A DNA stretch of 64,000 bases from Trichosporon coremiiforme (lineage: Eukaryota; Basidiomycota; Tremellomycetes; Trichosporonales; Trichosporonaceae): NCBI GenBank assembly GCA_039545355.1, contig BCJJ01000013.1, forward strand, positions 124,001 to 188,000, in the 5' to 3' direction. A program made the translations under genes and the position numbers. Below, in pieces: positions 21,449-32,108 of this stretch (position 1 is the stretch's first letter; every line of letters starts with the position of its first letter). The notes under the pieces are model-generated. The model was not told the DNA's origin. It worked only from the letters and a program-made list of their open reading frames with translations, and searched no databases.

Positions 21449-22920
21449 TATGGACAGACCCGATGACAGAGACGCCGCGGGCGGCCGGGAAAGCGCGGAG
21501 GCTCCGAAAATCTGTTGTTGGAAATCACGTGATCTCTTTCCCACGTGTCTCGCGGCACACTCGGCCCGCACTCCGGTGTTCGACCTCCTGTCAGCACCCC
21601 CGTTCTCAATGTTTCTATTGTTCTGGGTGAGAACATGCTCAACATGGTTCTTACACGCATTCTCGGCGCCGGCCTCGGCGCCTGGCATTGTACGACATCT
21701 TCCGAGTAGTCTGCAGCTAGTCTCATTGTTCTCTAGCTGCCTGTAGATATATAAGTGGGCATCTGGCCATCTATGCAACCACATCCTCAGTTGATCAGTT
21801 CAAGTCTAGCCACCCTACGAGCAACATCGTTGCTTGGGCCCCGGGCAGTCTAGATTTCTACAATCTGTTGGGATATGGAAAAACGGGAATTAATTACTAT
21901 TAGGCTGCTGGACCGCTTATATGCTAGTTCCAACAAAAATCTCCGAAGCCGCCTGGAGAAGTCTGGGAGGGTATGGAGAGGACAGAGAAGAGGCCGAAGA
22001 GTGTCTATAGGTGCTGAGAAGGGAGAAGTATGGACGTGGACGGTGGAAGGACGAGACGATGACAGGCAATGCATCCCCGGACTAGCCCGCTTGACCTCGA
22101 GGGGACAACCCTCCTGTACCACGTCAGTAGACGATTGGGCGCAAGAGCAGGCGTCAAGCATTAATCGCTCTGTCACTCTTTCGCTCAGAAGCACTTTGAC
22201 CATGATCTGATAAGTATATGATCTCGGCGTCGAGTTGTGTGGTCTTGAGTGTTGAATCAACCGGCCACATCACTTGCAAAAAGGGGTCGGTCTGCCGGCT
22301 CAGAGCCGACGTGAGACGGCCACCTCCTGGCAATTCTGCTCACCGTACCAACCACAAGCCAACGGGCCAACGCCTTGGCATCGAGACCGGGATGAACAGA
22401 ACAAGAAGCATTCATCCTGCAGTCCTTTGAGCTAGTGCCAGTATAGGTCTAGCGTTTCGTGACCCACACCGCCACATGCTCACCCTCAGCCAGAGACCAT
22501 GCAGCTCGATCGCAGTCGTCTGATGTCCAGAGCAGCGCTGAGACCCCTAGGTCTGTGGGTCAGAGGACAGACCCAGCCGCGCAGCCGCAATGTTCGGGTC
22601 CAGATGCGAAAGGCGATAAGATTGCGCCGTGGCCCCGCTGCTGCATGCTGTGCTCCACATGGTCTCTGTCCCCCTCGTTCCTCAGCGACGGCGGTGCGTG
22701 TCTGAATCGTTATGTCTTTGATCCAGCGACTAGTCTCTAGTGTGTTTAGCATGTTGAGGTTTGGTCTGTCGCATGAACGCCGAGAGCACGAGAGCGTCGC
22801 ATGCATCATATAGGCCGCCAGGCGCCAGGCGCCGTTTCGCCCCTCAACTCCACCCATCCACGCGAACATCCACACGAACACCCACACCGACATCCACATC
22901 ACATCACTCACACATAACTC
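21449..22920. other. 1.5-kb stretch with a possible small gene at 21875-22210
   Basis: A strong TATATAAG lies at 21748-21755, and 120 bp on an ATG opens a 111-codon plus-strand frame (21875-22210) containing GRVWRGQRRGRRV and GEVWTWTVEGR. That is vaguely like the WR/GVW motifs of nearby genes. An equally long antisense frame exists, so coding strand and reality are unsure. A TATAGG at 22809 may serve the gene at 22921. Confidence 0.25.
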
Positions 22921-23273
22921 ATGAGCCAACTCTCTGCCATTCCGAATCAACCACCGCCCGCCTACTCGCGTCATTGTAACTACGATGAGCCGCTCGGGTA
23001 CGCTGACGCGCTCGACGGCCCCGCAGGGAGTCTGGAGGCGACGGCGGCACTAAGGGGGCCACTGCGCGGAGCTGGAGGGCTGGGAGCTATTGGATTAGCG
23101 GAGCAGCCTGGAGGGATTGGACTGCCGGCGATCGAGATGACGGACGAGATATGGGACCCCAAGGAGGCGCAGCGGAGAGAGATGGAGCTGTACATGAGGC
23201 TGCAGCCGCGTAAGTCGTTTCCCCATGTACCCCTCTGGCATCAGAACGACCGGGCCGCCTCCGCGTATTCTAA
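22921..23273 (+). CDS. Hypothetical PPxY-containing small protein
   Basis: Exons 22921-23209 and 23245-23273 (105 residues) using a consensus GTAAGT donor and a 35-nt intron in phase 1. Without splicing the frame would end at 23304 with an unrelated tail. The N terminus is MSQLSAIPNQPPPAYS; PPAY at residues 12-15 fits the PPxY motif bound by WW domains such as those of NEDD4/Rsp5 ubiquitin ligases. The middle is Gly/Ala/Leu-rich (AALRGPLRGAGGLGAIGLAE), and the end is a charged helix with WDPKEAQRREMELYMRLQ. Its N terminus resembles that of the gene at 26061 (MSISALPPSYS). No domain is recognised; function unknown. Confidence 0.55.
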
Positions 23274-24107
23274 AAACCAAAAGAAGAGCTCGTGTGCCGA
23301 TTAGAAGACGCGGGCACATCCTATGAGGTAGCCCAGCAGGCGGCGATGTAAATGCGCAATCGCCTGTGCGAAATCAAGGCTAAGCTTGAGGACAAGATCA
23401 CCAGGAGTATGCGTGCCCGATAATGCCGGGGGAGGATGACTCCGAGGGCGCCGAGACGGCGCCGATACAATACCGAATTAATGTAAGTCAACATTGTGCC
23501 CCTGCTCAGAGCTACGACGGCGAGGCGCGGTGTCTCGGCGGTGATCTCGGCGTCGGCGTCGGAGTATCGAGAACGAGTCTCTCCGAAGTGGCGCCTAGCC
23601 ATAGGCGTCGAGCAGGAGACTGAGTGCCGCCAACACCTGGCATTCTGGCCAGGCCCATCCGGCGTTCGGCGGTGTCCATGACGGTGATTACTTCGGCGAC
23701 GGCGGCGACGGCCACGGAGGTGGGTGCGGGACATATTGTCTGAGTGCCTCCGGCGTCGAGACGCAAATACGTCCATGGCGCGCGACGCTGGCACTCCTAT
23801 GACGCTGCTGCACCTCCCACCCGTAATCGAGAGAAGCCTTGACCAGCTCAGGCCCATGTTATCCGCGGCTATGAGTTACGTTGCACTCGTCATGAATACT
23901 TGCTTGCTCGTTGCCAACATCCTTGCCAAGGAGTGGAGTTGCCGTCCATCTATCGCCTCCACTCGTTGCCAACTCTGCACAAGCTTTGCCCTGTTATCAT
24001 CAAGGGCCCAGATCAGCCTCTCAGCCTCCGGACATGCGCTCGTCAAAGCGCCAGAAGTTACTAACCACGCTGCTATCACGGCCGGCGCCTGGAATGCGGC
24101 ATGCGGG
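23274..24107. other. Gene-free stretch left of the motif array
   Basis: GC-rich, with overlapping frames on both strands (for example minus 23857-23321, Arg-rich) that look like composition effects. No supported gene. Confidence 0.4.
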
Positions 24108-24420
24108 TTTGAGATTGCGGTGGTGAGTCGTGCTCAGGGATGCTGATACCAGGGTTATGGCTGATTTGAGATTTGGCTGACCTCAATCAGGGCCGTGGTT
24201 GCGCTGGTTCATGCGGCCCCACCCAGGCACGCCAGACCGACATTTGAGATGTCACCGAAACTCTATTCACTCGTTTGAGATGCTTGGGTCATGCTTTGAG
24301 AACCCGCCCCACGTCCTAATCACGCTTGAGATGTCGGCCAGGCACACTATTCAGAGGCTCGCTGATAGGCTTTGAGATCCTAGTCCCCGCTTTGAGATGC
24401 GGTCAACGAGCATTTGAGAT
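24108..24420 (+). promoter_or_regulatory. Array of nine TTTGAGATG-like motifs upstream of the GVW gene
   Basis: TTTGAGAT occurs exactly at 24108, 24165, 24243, 24274, 24371, 24391 and 24413, with near copies at 24295 (TTTGAGAA) and 24325 (CTTGAGATG). All are on the plus strand and irregularly spaced. Two copies, at 24241 and 24411, share 16 identical bases (CATTTGAGATGTCACC). The array ends about 225 bp before the ATG at 24645. It looks like a cluster of transcription-factor sites; the factor is unknown. Confidence 0.65.
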
Positions 24421-24537
24421 GTCACCTAGACTTTCCGACCACATCCCGATCCACGGGACGTTGGTCATGTACACTCTTTCCTCCGAAGTGGCTATGCTAC
24501 ACTCTAGAAGGCCCGACGAGAGATGCATATAAGAAGG

Positions 24538-24543
24538 ACGAGA
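24538..24543 (+). promoter_or_regulatory. TATA box of the GVW gene at 24645
   Basis: TATAAG, 107 bp before the ATG and 118 bp after the last TTTGAGATG motif. Confidence 0.5.
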
Positions 24544-24644
24544 ACGCTGCTCAACATGTTCTCCCCAGACTCAACCGTTCTCTCGTCGTAGCACATCTGT
24601 TCACCACTACTCCCACACCGCATCTCATAGCACACCCAACCACC

Positions 24645-25106
24645 ATGGACTTCTCCACCATCCGCAACTCTCGCCTCGCCTCCATCCCCATCCCCAGCGT
24701 CGGCGACGCCGAGCTCTCCCCCTCCTCTTCTCTGCAGCGTGAGTCACCCCTTTCTCCTCTCCACTCCTGCATATGTTAACCTCCAGGCTGCATCTCACGC
24801 GTTTCTCGCGTCTCGCCCTCCCCCACGCCCACGTTCGTCCCCGGCTCGCCTCGCAAGTCGCTCGAGCGCCTTCCCTCTTACGTCAAGTGCAGCTACTCTC
24901 CTCCTTCGTACGACGAGTCCAATCGCGCCACCTTTGGCAACGTCGACGAGTACGGCAACGAGTGGCGCTGCCGCCTCGGTGTCTGGTACGTCGTCCGCCC
25001 CAAGGGTCCGCGCAAGTCGAGCACCAAGCCCAGCGACGCTCCCGTTGTCATCAACGGGAAGGAGTGGCGCAAGCGCTTTGGTGTTTGGTGCGCCTCGCGC
25101 AGCTAA
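24645..25106 (+). CDS. Tandem WR-GVW motif protein, member D (137 aa)
   Basis: Exons 24645-24738 and 24787-25106; the 48-nt intron (GTGAGT donor, GTTAACCTCCAG acceptor) is in phase 1. The first about 60 residues are Ser/Pro-rich, then LPSYVKCSYSPPSYDE, with a PPxY motif at 70-73. The C-terminal half carries two copies of one motif: WRCRLGVWYV (91-100) and WRKRFGVWCA (125-134), 34 residues apart. The gene at 26061 ends with the same pair, so the motif is a real family feature. There is no signal peptide or membrane segment. Codon use in the second exon is strongly C/G-ending. I know no named domain with this pattern; a small beta-rich fold around the Trp residues is possible. A dense motif array lies upstream. 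Confidence 0.75.
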
Positions 25107-25179
25107 GCTGCTCGCACGGTCGCTGCGCCGACAGCGACGAGGAGCGCCACCAACTGGTCGCATTGCCAAATGCCACTCC

Positions 25180-25587
25180 ATCGGCAACGTCTTGGCAGGT
25201 GGCATCGGCAACGGTTCGAGTGCCCTGCACTAAGGCGGGCAATCGGCAACGGCGGCAACATGACGCCTCACCCTGGGGGCGTCGACGAACCAAAATCAAC
25301 GAAAACCAGCGAAAACATGAAAACCCCACGTTCTAGAACGACTGTACTGCTTCAACTCGGCCCCGTTCCTGGCTGAAATCGGCAACAGCCGCTGTCCAGA
25401 ATGACCACGATATCCTGCTCGCACGATATACCCAGAAACAGCCACCCAGAGCTATCGGCAACTTGTAGATACCCTGACGCCTCCTCTACGGTATTTTGAA
25501 TCCGTGTCTCCGGATCTTGCTTTGTGCGCGGCGTAGCCCACCTTTCTCTTATAATAGAGCCTAGAGCTCTTTCTCGACATTGGCAAC
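25180..25587 (+). repeat. Array of ATCGGCAAC motifs between the two GVW genes
   Basis: Exact ATCGGCAAC at 25180, 25204, 25242, 25378 and 25454, plus partial copies at 25253 (CGGCAAC) and 25579 (ATTGGCAAC), all on the plus strand. They lie after the stop of the gene at 24645 and 470-880 bp before the ATG of the gene at 26061. Nothing else recognised in 25107-26060 apart from the TATA box. Confidence 0.6.
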
Positions 25588-25908
25588 GACGTGCCCGCCC
25601 GACGACGATGACACTGTTGTTCCTTGATTAGCAACTGTACTTGTAGCCTAGTTTTTCTCATGCATATTTTCTTCTATTGTACAATACTGTGTGCTTCGAA
25701 CAAACTGCGTCACAGCCCACTTGCCACTGGCCCACGCACGAAGGGGCGAAGAATGTAGAAGCACACGAGGGTATGGAAACCCAACGATGTGCCTGATCAT
25801 GAATCTCCGACTTTGCAGTGAGTGATGTAAATAGATGTAAATAGACACTGTGACGTACCGTTTCACCACTGTCCGACATCGGACCCACCCAGGCACAATC
25901 ACTGGAGC

Positions 25909-25915
25909 TATAAAG
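25909..25915 (+). promoter_or_regulatory. TATA box of the GVW gene at 26061
   Basis: TATAAAG, about 150 bp before the ATG. Confidence 0.45.
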
Positions 25916-26060
25916 ATGATGATGCCCACGCTCCAGCTACCAGCTCATTATCACACGCTCCGCCGCCCCTACTCGAGACTGGGCGGCAATGACAACGTCC
26001 TCGAAGCATTGACAACAGCGGATATCGACCCGGAAACAGCGCAAGTCCAACCCCGGCACA

Positions 26061-26985
26061 ATGAGCATCTCCGCCCTGCCCCCCTCGTACTCTACGGTCC
26101 AGCTCGTGCGGACCCTCGAGCCCATCTCGCCGACGCTTCCCCCGCTCCCCATCCAGGAGAACCTCGAGATGTCCTTCGAGGCGACATTCGACTCCCTCAC
26201 TGGTACGTGCTTGCCCCACAGCTAGACTAACCTCAGTCCACGAGAATGGTCCACCGACACTACCGCCAGAGCCAGATTGCCCACCGAACCTTCTGAATCT
26301 TCGCCCACCTGACCTCTGTCCTCGCCCACCGGATACGCGCACGCCGCAGTTCACCCCTCCCACCCGGCCCCAACAACACCGCACGCGTTCCCGCTCCGCG
26401 ACACTGCCCTCACACCACATCGAGGAGATGCACGACTTAGCTGGGGAGCTGGACGAACTCCCCTCTTATGCGGAGTGTGCGCGTGACCGGCCGCCGCCGA
26501 TCGGCCCCCCGATGCACGTACTGCCCGCCAGAGGTCATGGGGTGCAGACCCGGAGCGGGCGGAGCCATTCCTTCGGCGCCGCGATGTGGGCTGGTGGTGA
26601 CCGCTCGCGCGAGGGCTGGGTCCGTGACTCGGACGGTCAGTGGCGCCAGGGGAGGCGGCGCAGCATCCCCATCCCTCACTTCCTCCCCTCTAACCACAAC
26701 CCCGCCCACCCCTCCTCCTTCCCTCCCCATCCGCACAGTCGGTCTCTCCCCTCCCGGCTCGGACTCGGGCCGCGCCCGAACGAGACCCCCGGCCATGGCC
26801 AGATCCTCCTCCGTCCCCGCTCGAGGCAGAACAACGAGCCAGCCGGCAAGGGCAAGGTGTGGCGGAAGAAACTGGGCGTGTGGTACGTTGCCAAGAAGGA
26901 GGGGTTCTTTGTCGAGACGGTCGGTCCGCAGGGCGAGCGGTGGAGGAGGACGCTGGGAGTTTGGCACGTCGTGAGCGAGCCGTGA
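26061..26985 (+). CDS. Tandem WR-GVW motif protein, member E (296 aa)
   Basis: Exons 26061-26202 and 26237-26985, 34-nt intron in phase 1 (GTACGT donor, CTAACCTCAG acceptor). It begins MSISALPPSYS, with PPxY at residues 7-10. A long Pro/Arg/Ser-rich, probably disordered middle includes ELDELPSYAEC, which matches LPSYVKC of the gene at 24645. The last 42 residues hold the paired motif WRKKLGVWYV (256-265) and WRRTLGVWHV (283-292), ending four residues later. The two genes are tandem on the same strand, share intron phase, PPxY, LPSY and GVW motifs, and clearly arose by duplication with heavy divergence of the linker. Function unknown; a WW-domain or ubiquitin-ligase adaptor role is speculation from the PPxY motif. 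Confidence 0.78.
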
Positions 26986-28703
26986 GCGGCGAACGTACTG
27001 TGGCCACAGGCTAGCGTGCTCAAGCAGAGGAGACGGAGCACGGTGGCGTCACTCCGACCGTCGGAGAGACGGGACACGGCGCGGCGCGGCGCCATGGTGT
27101 CATCGGCGTCGTGGGCGCGTGCACCAGCGTCACTCGACAGACGCCGTTCTGGAAGTGGCTGTGATGGCACGGACGACGAAGCCAGATTGCACTGCACAGC
27201 CGCGGCTCTTCAAGAACGAAGCCCGACCTGGCATCGACATCGACATTGCCAACTGCATTGCGCATGGAGATACGATTCCACGGGCATTTGGCGATAAAGG
27301 CGGATTTGGCGATGAGGGCGGATTTGACGGCGGTCTAGAATGCCTAGGCAGTCTACGAGTAGACTGTAGACCACGACTTGACTCTACATTCCTCCCCCCA
27401 CTCGCGGAAGCGGAACATGCGCTTTCCGCTCGAACTCCCACTCCATTACAGTGCCCGATATAGCTTATGCTAGAGACATGAACGTGTATGTATCTTAGTC
27501 GGCTGACGTCTGTTCGTGTGCCTTTGATGTGACCGGTTCGACAGAAGGCAGGCCATGGAAGTCCAGACCGGTCGCGCGCCGATTGTCTCGGCCGTTTAGA
27601 GCATTGGGCGATGATAGGCGATATGAGCAGGAGTGCCGTTACGAAACGTGCTGATTGCCGATATCGAGTGCTGCGGGATTCGGTGGCCCGCTCTTGCAGG
27701 GCTTCAGGGAACAGGAACACAGGGTCGCCGAAGGTCGAATCTGCAATCACTCGTTCTACATGCTCCTGTAACATCGGATCCTGGACTCTGGAGTCGATTG
27801 CAACTCTCGATTGCTTATTCCTGTGTTCTGCCAGAAGGGGATGCCCTGGGTCTGTCGAAGCCTGTCCATAGCTGATAATGGGGGTCCCAGCGAACAGAGA
27901 GGTGGAAAGGACGACGATGTGGAGCCCTGGAGCCCGGCTGACATGTGATGAGCCAAGGGAGCCTGGCACTTCCACTGCTCCGTGCACCAGACGCTGTCCA
28001 CTGCTCCGGCTCGGACTGGCTGACTCCGAAGCGGCCCTGACCCAGCTGACGCTCGCCGAGACACAAATGCACAAACGCCTCAAGACCTCGGCGAGTCTCT
28101 CGGTGTTGGGTGTTTCAGCACCGCTTCAGCCTTCGTCTCTCGTCACTGCCTGGTGCGTGGCTGCAACAATTCGGTCGGCGTCTACTGTCGTCTCTCGAAA
28201 CGGAAACACGGTCCGGGCCCAAGTCCCGCATGCATCATACGACTCTGATGTCAGATCCAAGCTTTCACGTGATTTGGTAAACTCCGCAGCAATGGGACGC
28301 AGATAAGGCGGCGCAAGGTGGGTCTTTCGCGTGGTCGCGTGAGAATGCCAGGATCTCAGGATTCACTCACACGCCGAGTCGTAAGCCTTCGTCCAGGATA
28401 GACTAGGCATGCTGGGCCGCAGACATGGACACCGCAGACAACGCAGTCATCAGGCGGGAGGCATGCTAAGCAATGCTATGCGTCACGACCGCAGGCGTGC
28501 CGGGACACGGCTGCGGCGGCCCCAAGCAGCTAAACTGGCCACTGAGCCGTACGGCAGCTCTACGCTCACCTGACACCCCGGCATAACAGCACATGACATA
28601 GGTAGCCTCGCCAGCGCATCTTCCTGTCTCTGTTAAGCATACTCAACCCTCAAGACACTTTCCACATCTTACCCATCACCTAAACATCGCAACCTGAAGG
28701 CAG
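26986..28703. other. 1.7-kb gene-free stretch
   Basis: A minus-strand frame of 317 codons (28083-27130) exists but shows no domain, no splice structure and no start context, and I doubt it. Short GGCGGATTTG-type direct repeats lie at 27290-27330. No RNA gene seen. Confidence 0.35.
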
Positions 28704-29635
28704 ATGAGCACCGACCTGTCTCTGCGTCTGATTCCTGGTGAGTATCCCCTAGTCGCCACCCCTTCGGCCCTCACCAGCGTCCCTCGCCGTCGCTTCGCTT
28801 CAGCTCGACCCAGCTGACAGCAGAACGCTCCCTCGTCTCGCGCCTCTTCCACCGGCCGGACGGGACCATCGTGCGCGACCTGATGTCGCGCGGCGCGACG
28901 CGGGAGGAAGCCAAACGTGCCGCAAAGGCGATGAAGACACCCGAGGGGGCGGCGAGGTACCTCGCAGCGCATCGCGCATTGTGCGACCTGACGCACCCCT
29001 GCGAAAGCCCCGACCAGTGCTGGGAGTATCACGGCAAGCCGCGGCGTTCTGCCTCTGTCGCCACCCCGTCTGCTTCTGGTTTCGCCGCTGGCTCTGGTGT
29101 CGCCTCTGGATCTCGCGGGAGGCGTTTGACCACCGGCGGACTCGAAGAGAAAGACGAAGCGGTATTGTACCTGGCGTCGCACGGATTCAGCGAGCGCACT
29201 GCCGCTTCGGCACTCGCCTTCTGCGCCGGGGACCGGGAGGCCGCCCTCTCCGCGCTAGAGCACACTCGACACACCCGCGTCGTCCCCGAGTGCGGACACT
29301 GCATCGCGCACCCACCCGCGCAAGACCTCGACGCGGGGCCATACGCAGGCGCGAACGTGCCCAACGCCGCGAACGCCGTCACGGACGAGCCAGCCCCGCC
29401 AGAGCAGGACGCGGACGAGTTGCCCCGCTATTCTTCGGCGCGGGAGTATGATCGCGAGAGAAGGAGGGAGCAGAGGGAGGAGGAGCGGATCGAAGCCTTG
29501 ATCCGCCAGCACCACCAGCGCGGAAAGAAGAATCGGGAGAACTGGGGCAAGACGTGCCCCAGCTCGCAGATTGTTGCGGCTAGGGCTAGGCTCATGTTCA
29601 ACCCGCACGCGAGGTGGGATGACCTGCTGTACTGA
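28704..29635 (+). CDS. UBA-like repeat / CxxC protein, family member B
   Basis: Exons 28704-28737 (only 34 nt) and 28821-29635 (282 residues); the 83-nt intron has GTGAGT and CAGCTGACAG ends, phase 1, at the same position as in the relatives at 20100 and 32109. Exon 2 starts AERSLVSRLF. Unit 1 (about 30-65) reads LMSRGATREEAKRAAKAM. Unit 2 (about 120-160) reads HGFSERTAASALAFC-GDREAALSAL and looks strongly UBA-like: a G-F loop, then helices with an alternating Ala/Leu core. It is followed by ECGHC (Cys 169 and 172). Between the units lies a Ser/Gly/Ala linker, and the C terminus is a charged helix (YDRERRREQREEERIEALI). No signal peptide. Ubiquitin binding is inferred from shape only. Confidence 0.8.
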
Positions 29636-30665
29636 GCACAGCGACCCCCGTGTTCTCACATTGCCTCCCCCTCCCTCGCTTTCCCTCCCCGAACAGTGGC
29701 ACGCCAAGCGCGCCGCGATGTATCCATAGACTCTTAAGTATCATAGAAGTCCTCGGTGTATCTCCACGCATTGCATGCAAATTGTGACGAAGCAAGGGAA
29801 GTAGGGATCAGCGGGGAGCAAGAAGTCGAGAGAACGTGAGGATATGACGACACAGCCGATGCAAGCTGAGCGTCCCTCAACTGCGCTTCACGTTGCGCCC
29901 TGTGCTGCCCTTTTCTGGGCACGCTGGGCTTGCTGCGGTTGCTGCACGGGCACAGCTAGACTGGCTGCGCATGGCCTGGCCCATTCATCTCAGAGCGGCC
30001 CTGCGCATGGCGTACTGACGTAGATCACAGGACGCCACGATCGATCGCGTTGGAAGTGATCGAGATGAAGTGGAGGGAGAAGGGGAAGAAAAGAAGCAAG
30101 AGCGAGAAGGAGACATAAGTTGGTACTCATTAGATACCACCGAAACGGCAGAGCGGCGGGGAGGTTTCGATACGAGGGGCCGAACAGGGCTGCGCCGCGG
30201 AGGATGCGGTAACTCTGAACGGCCGGCATGCGGTACAGCTAGATCAGAATAGCGGCGCAGCATTGGGGCAGGAGTGCTTACCTTTTCGACGGTCGGTGAT
30301 CCCTTTTAACCTGCTGAAGTATCAGGCATTCGCAGCGTCCAACCTCGCCACTCCGTTCCACTCGCCCTTCCCTCAGAGGAAAGCAACGCATGCGAAGATG
30401 GGCGCAGATGCATGGACATGTCCGTATTTACACAACGACGCCCAGCGTCCTCACCTTCGCCTCCCGCACCTCGCCCTCCTCGCCCTCCAACTGGACCTTC
30501 ACTCTTTCCACTCACCTTCTCTTCATCTTTCTCCATCCAGCGCTCTACTCACGACAGAACAGCATCCCCTCTTCAATTTCAGCACTGCGCCACTGCAAAA
30601 GTAGCTCGCTATCGCTCGCCCTCACCTCCGCGCCCTCCCGCCCGTTCGTAACCATTTTCTCAAAA
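29636..30665. other. 1-kb gene-free stretch before tRNA-Gly
   Basis: Pyrimidine-rich near 30410-30650; no supported frame. Confidence 0.4.
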
Positions 30666-30736
30666 ACATCTATGGTGAAATGGTATCATGCATCCTTGCC
30701 ATGGATGCGGTGGGGGTTCGATTCCCCCTGGATGTA
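30666..30736 (+). tRNA. tRNA-Gly(GCC), intronless
   Basis: 71-nt cloverleaf, anticodon stem CATCC/GGATG, anticodon GCC, T arm GGGGG-TTCGATT-CCCCC, TTTT at about 30739. It fixes the mature sequence and so the intron boundaries of the other copies. Confidence 0.96.
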
Positions 30737-31411
30737 ATCTTTTGGCTGTCTCTTGTGCTTGAGGACAGCCTTTTGGACGGTGGGAGTGAAGGACGAAAGA
30801 TGGCGGCGATGGTGGGTGGAGGTTGGGCGGTGGGTGAGGGTCGGAGCGACGTTCTGGGTTGCAATGCCCTGGTTTTTGGCTGTACGCACACGGGTAGGTC
30901 GCACAAACCTTTGGGGACCAGGCTGGCAACCTTGCACCAGCCCACGGAGGGTAGGGAGTGGTGTGGGCTCTGGAAGACGTCCACCAGGTCTTCTCCTCGG
31001 CTTCAAGTTATCGATCGTACGTCGCGAACAGACGCCGCCTGAGAAGGTTTGTCTTTGAATGAAACTTGTGCACGAATCACCAGCCCAGAGTATCACCTCG
31101 GCAGCATGCTTTACGCTGACCATCACCATGCACGAGTCTCTTCAAACATGTCAAGATTACCCCTCCCCTTCACCTCTCGACCGGACACCGGCTCGTTACC
31201 AGTCTAGACAGCCGCTGGTGGAGGCCCGGCCACGCTCTCAAAATAATGAGGAGCTCAGGGTCTTTGCCACGCGAAAGAGTTCAGGGGCTGCGACAATTTG
31301 CCTCCGCCCGCCGATCCGTCCTCAACGAGTCAAGACGCTCCACACCACTTTCTCACTCGACTCGACGACGCTTTCTCGTCCATTTCTCATGCGTAGAAGT
31401 CCAAAAACGAT
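30737..31411. other. Gene-free stretch between tRNA-Gly and tRNA-Lys
   Basis: Nothing recognised. Confidence 0.4.
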
Positions 31412-31515
31412 AGCCCACCGCGGGGCTCGAACCCGCGACCGCCCGATCACGTCATGTGATTGTCACTTTTGTGGGATAAAAGTCGGGTGCTACTATCCAA
31501 CTGAGCTAGGCGGGC
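31412..31515 (-). tRNA. tRNA-Lys(TTT) with about 31-nt intron
   Basis: Minus strand: acceptor GCCCGCC/GGTGGGC, anticodon stem CCCGA/TCGGG, anticodon TTT, T arm GCGGG-TTCGAGC-CCCGC, T5 terminator. Confidence 0.93.
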
Positions 31516-32065
31516 AGACATTTTCTGGCAAATGTTGCTGAGATGTATCCAGCTGCCACGGACCACGGAACCAAATCTCGGGCGTCATGGGTGCGTTTCG
31601 CCCACCGATAGGCAAGGTTGCCAACCTGTCTGATCGCTATGCATGGCTCTGAAAGCTGCATGCATGACACCCTCGCCTCTCGAAGGCCCAGCTGAACCCG
31701 AAGATGGGAGCGATATGATTGTCTCTTATACGCATGGAGCCCCCGTGCATCTGGCCAACGGTCCCGTGTCTATCTCTACCCACTCGGGCAATCGTCGGCA
31801 ATCTCCCGGAAGATGCCGATCCCCCATGAGCTCTGGCGGCCGCCCCCGCGCCTTATCTCCTGCCAAGGCAGATAGCGCATCGGGCCATGAGTCAGCGGCC
31901 ATAGGATAGGTAGAGGTTGCTGTTCCGCATGGGCTAGCGCAATTGTAGGAGCGGCAGATCGTCATGTGACCTTGTCTTGGCGTTGTTTGACCATGCGACG
32001 CTTGGCGGCGCGATCGTGACAACGACGAACGAAGTGTGACAGGTGTGCTCGGACCATGACCCGAC
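31516..32065. other. Gene-free stretch upstream of the third UBA-like gene
   Basis: An 88-codon plus frame (31643-31909) has no support. Confidence 0.4.
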
Positions 32066-32072
32066 TATATAT
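32066..32072 (+). promoter_or_regulatory. TATA box of the gene at 32109
   Basis: TATATAT, 43 bp before the ATG. Confidence 0.45.
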
Positions 32073-32108
32073 CCCCATCGTGCAGCATGCTTCTCCACAC
32101 ACCCTCCA

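Noticed and set aside
21850..22260. Minus-strand 136-codon frame
   Set aside because: Competes with an equally weak plus-strand frame; neither has decisive support.
27130..28083. Minus-strand 317-codon frame
   Set aside because: No domain, no splice pattern, no start context; could be chance in a GC-rich region. Left as doubtful rather than annotated.
31059..31541. Plus-strand 160-codon frame
   Set aside because: Runs through the tRNA-Lys(TTT) gene on the other strand; not a protein.
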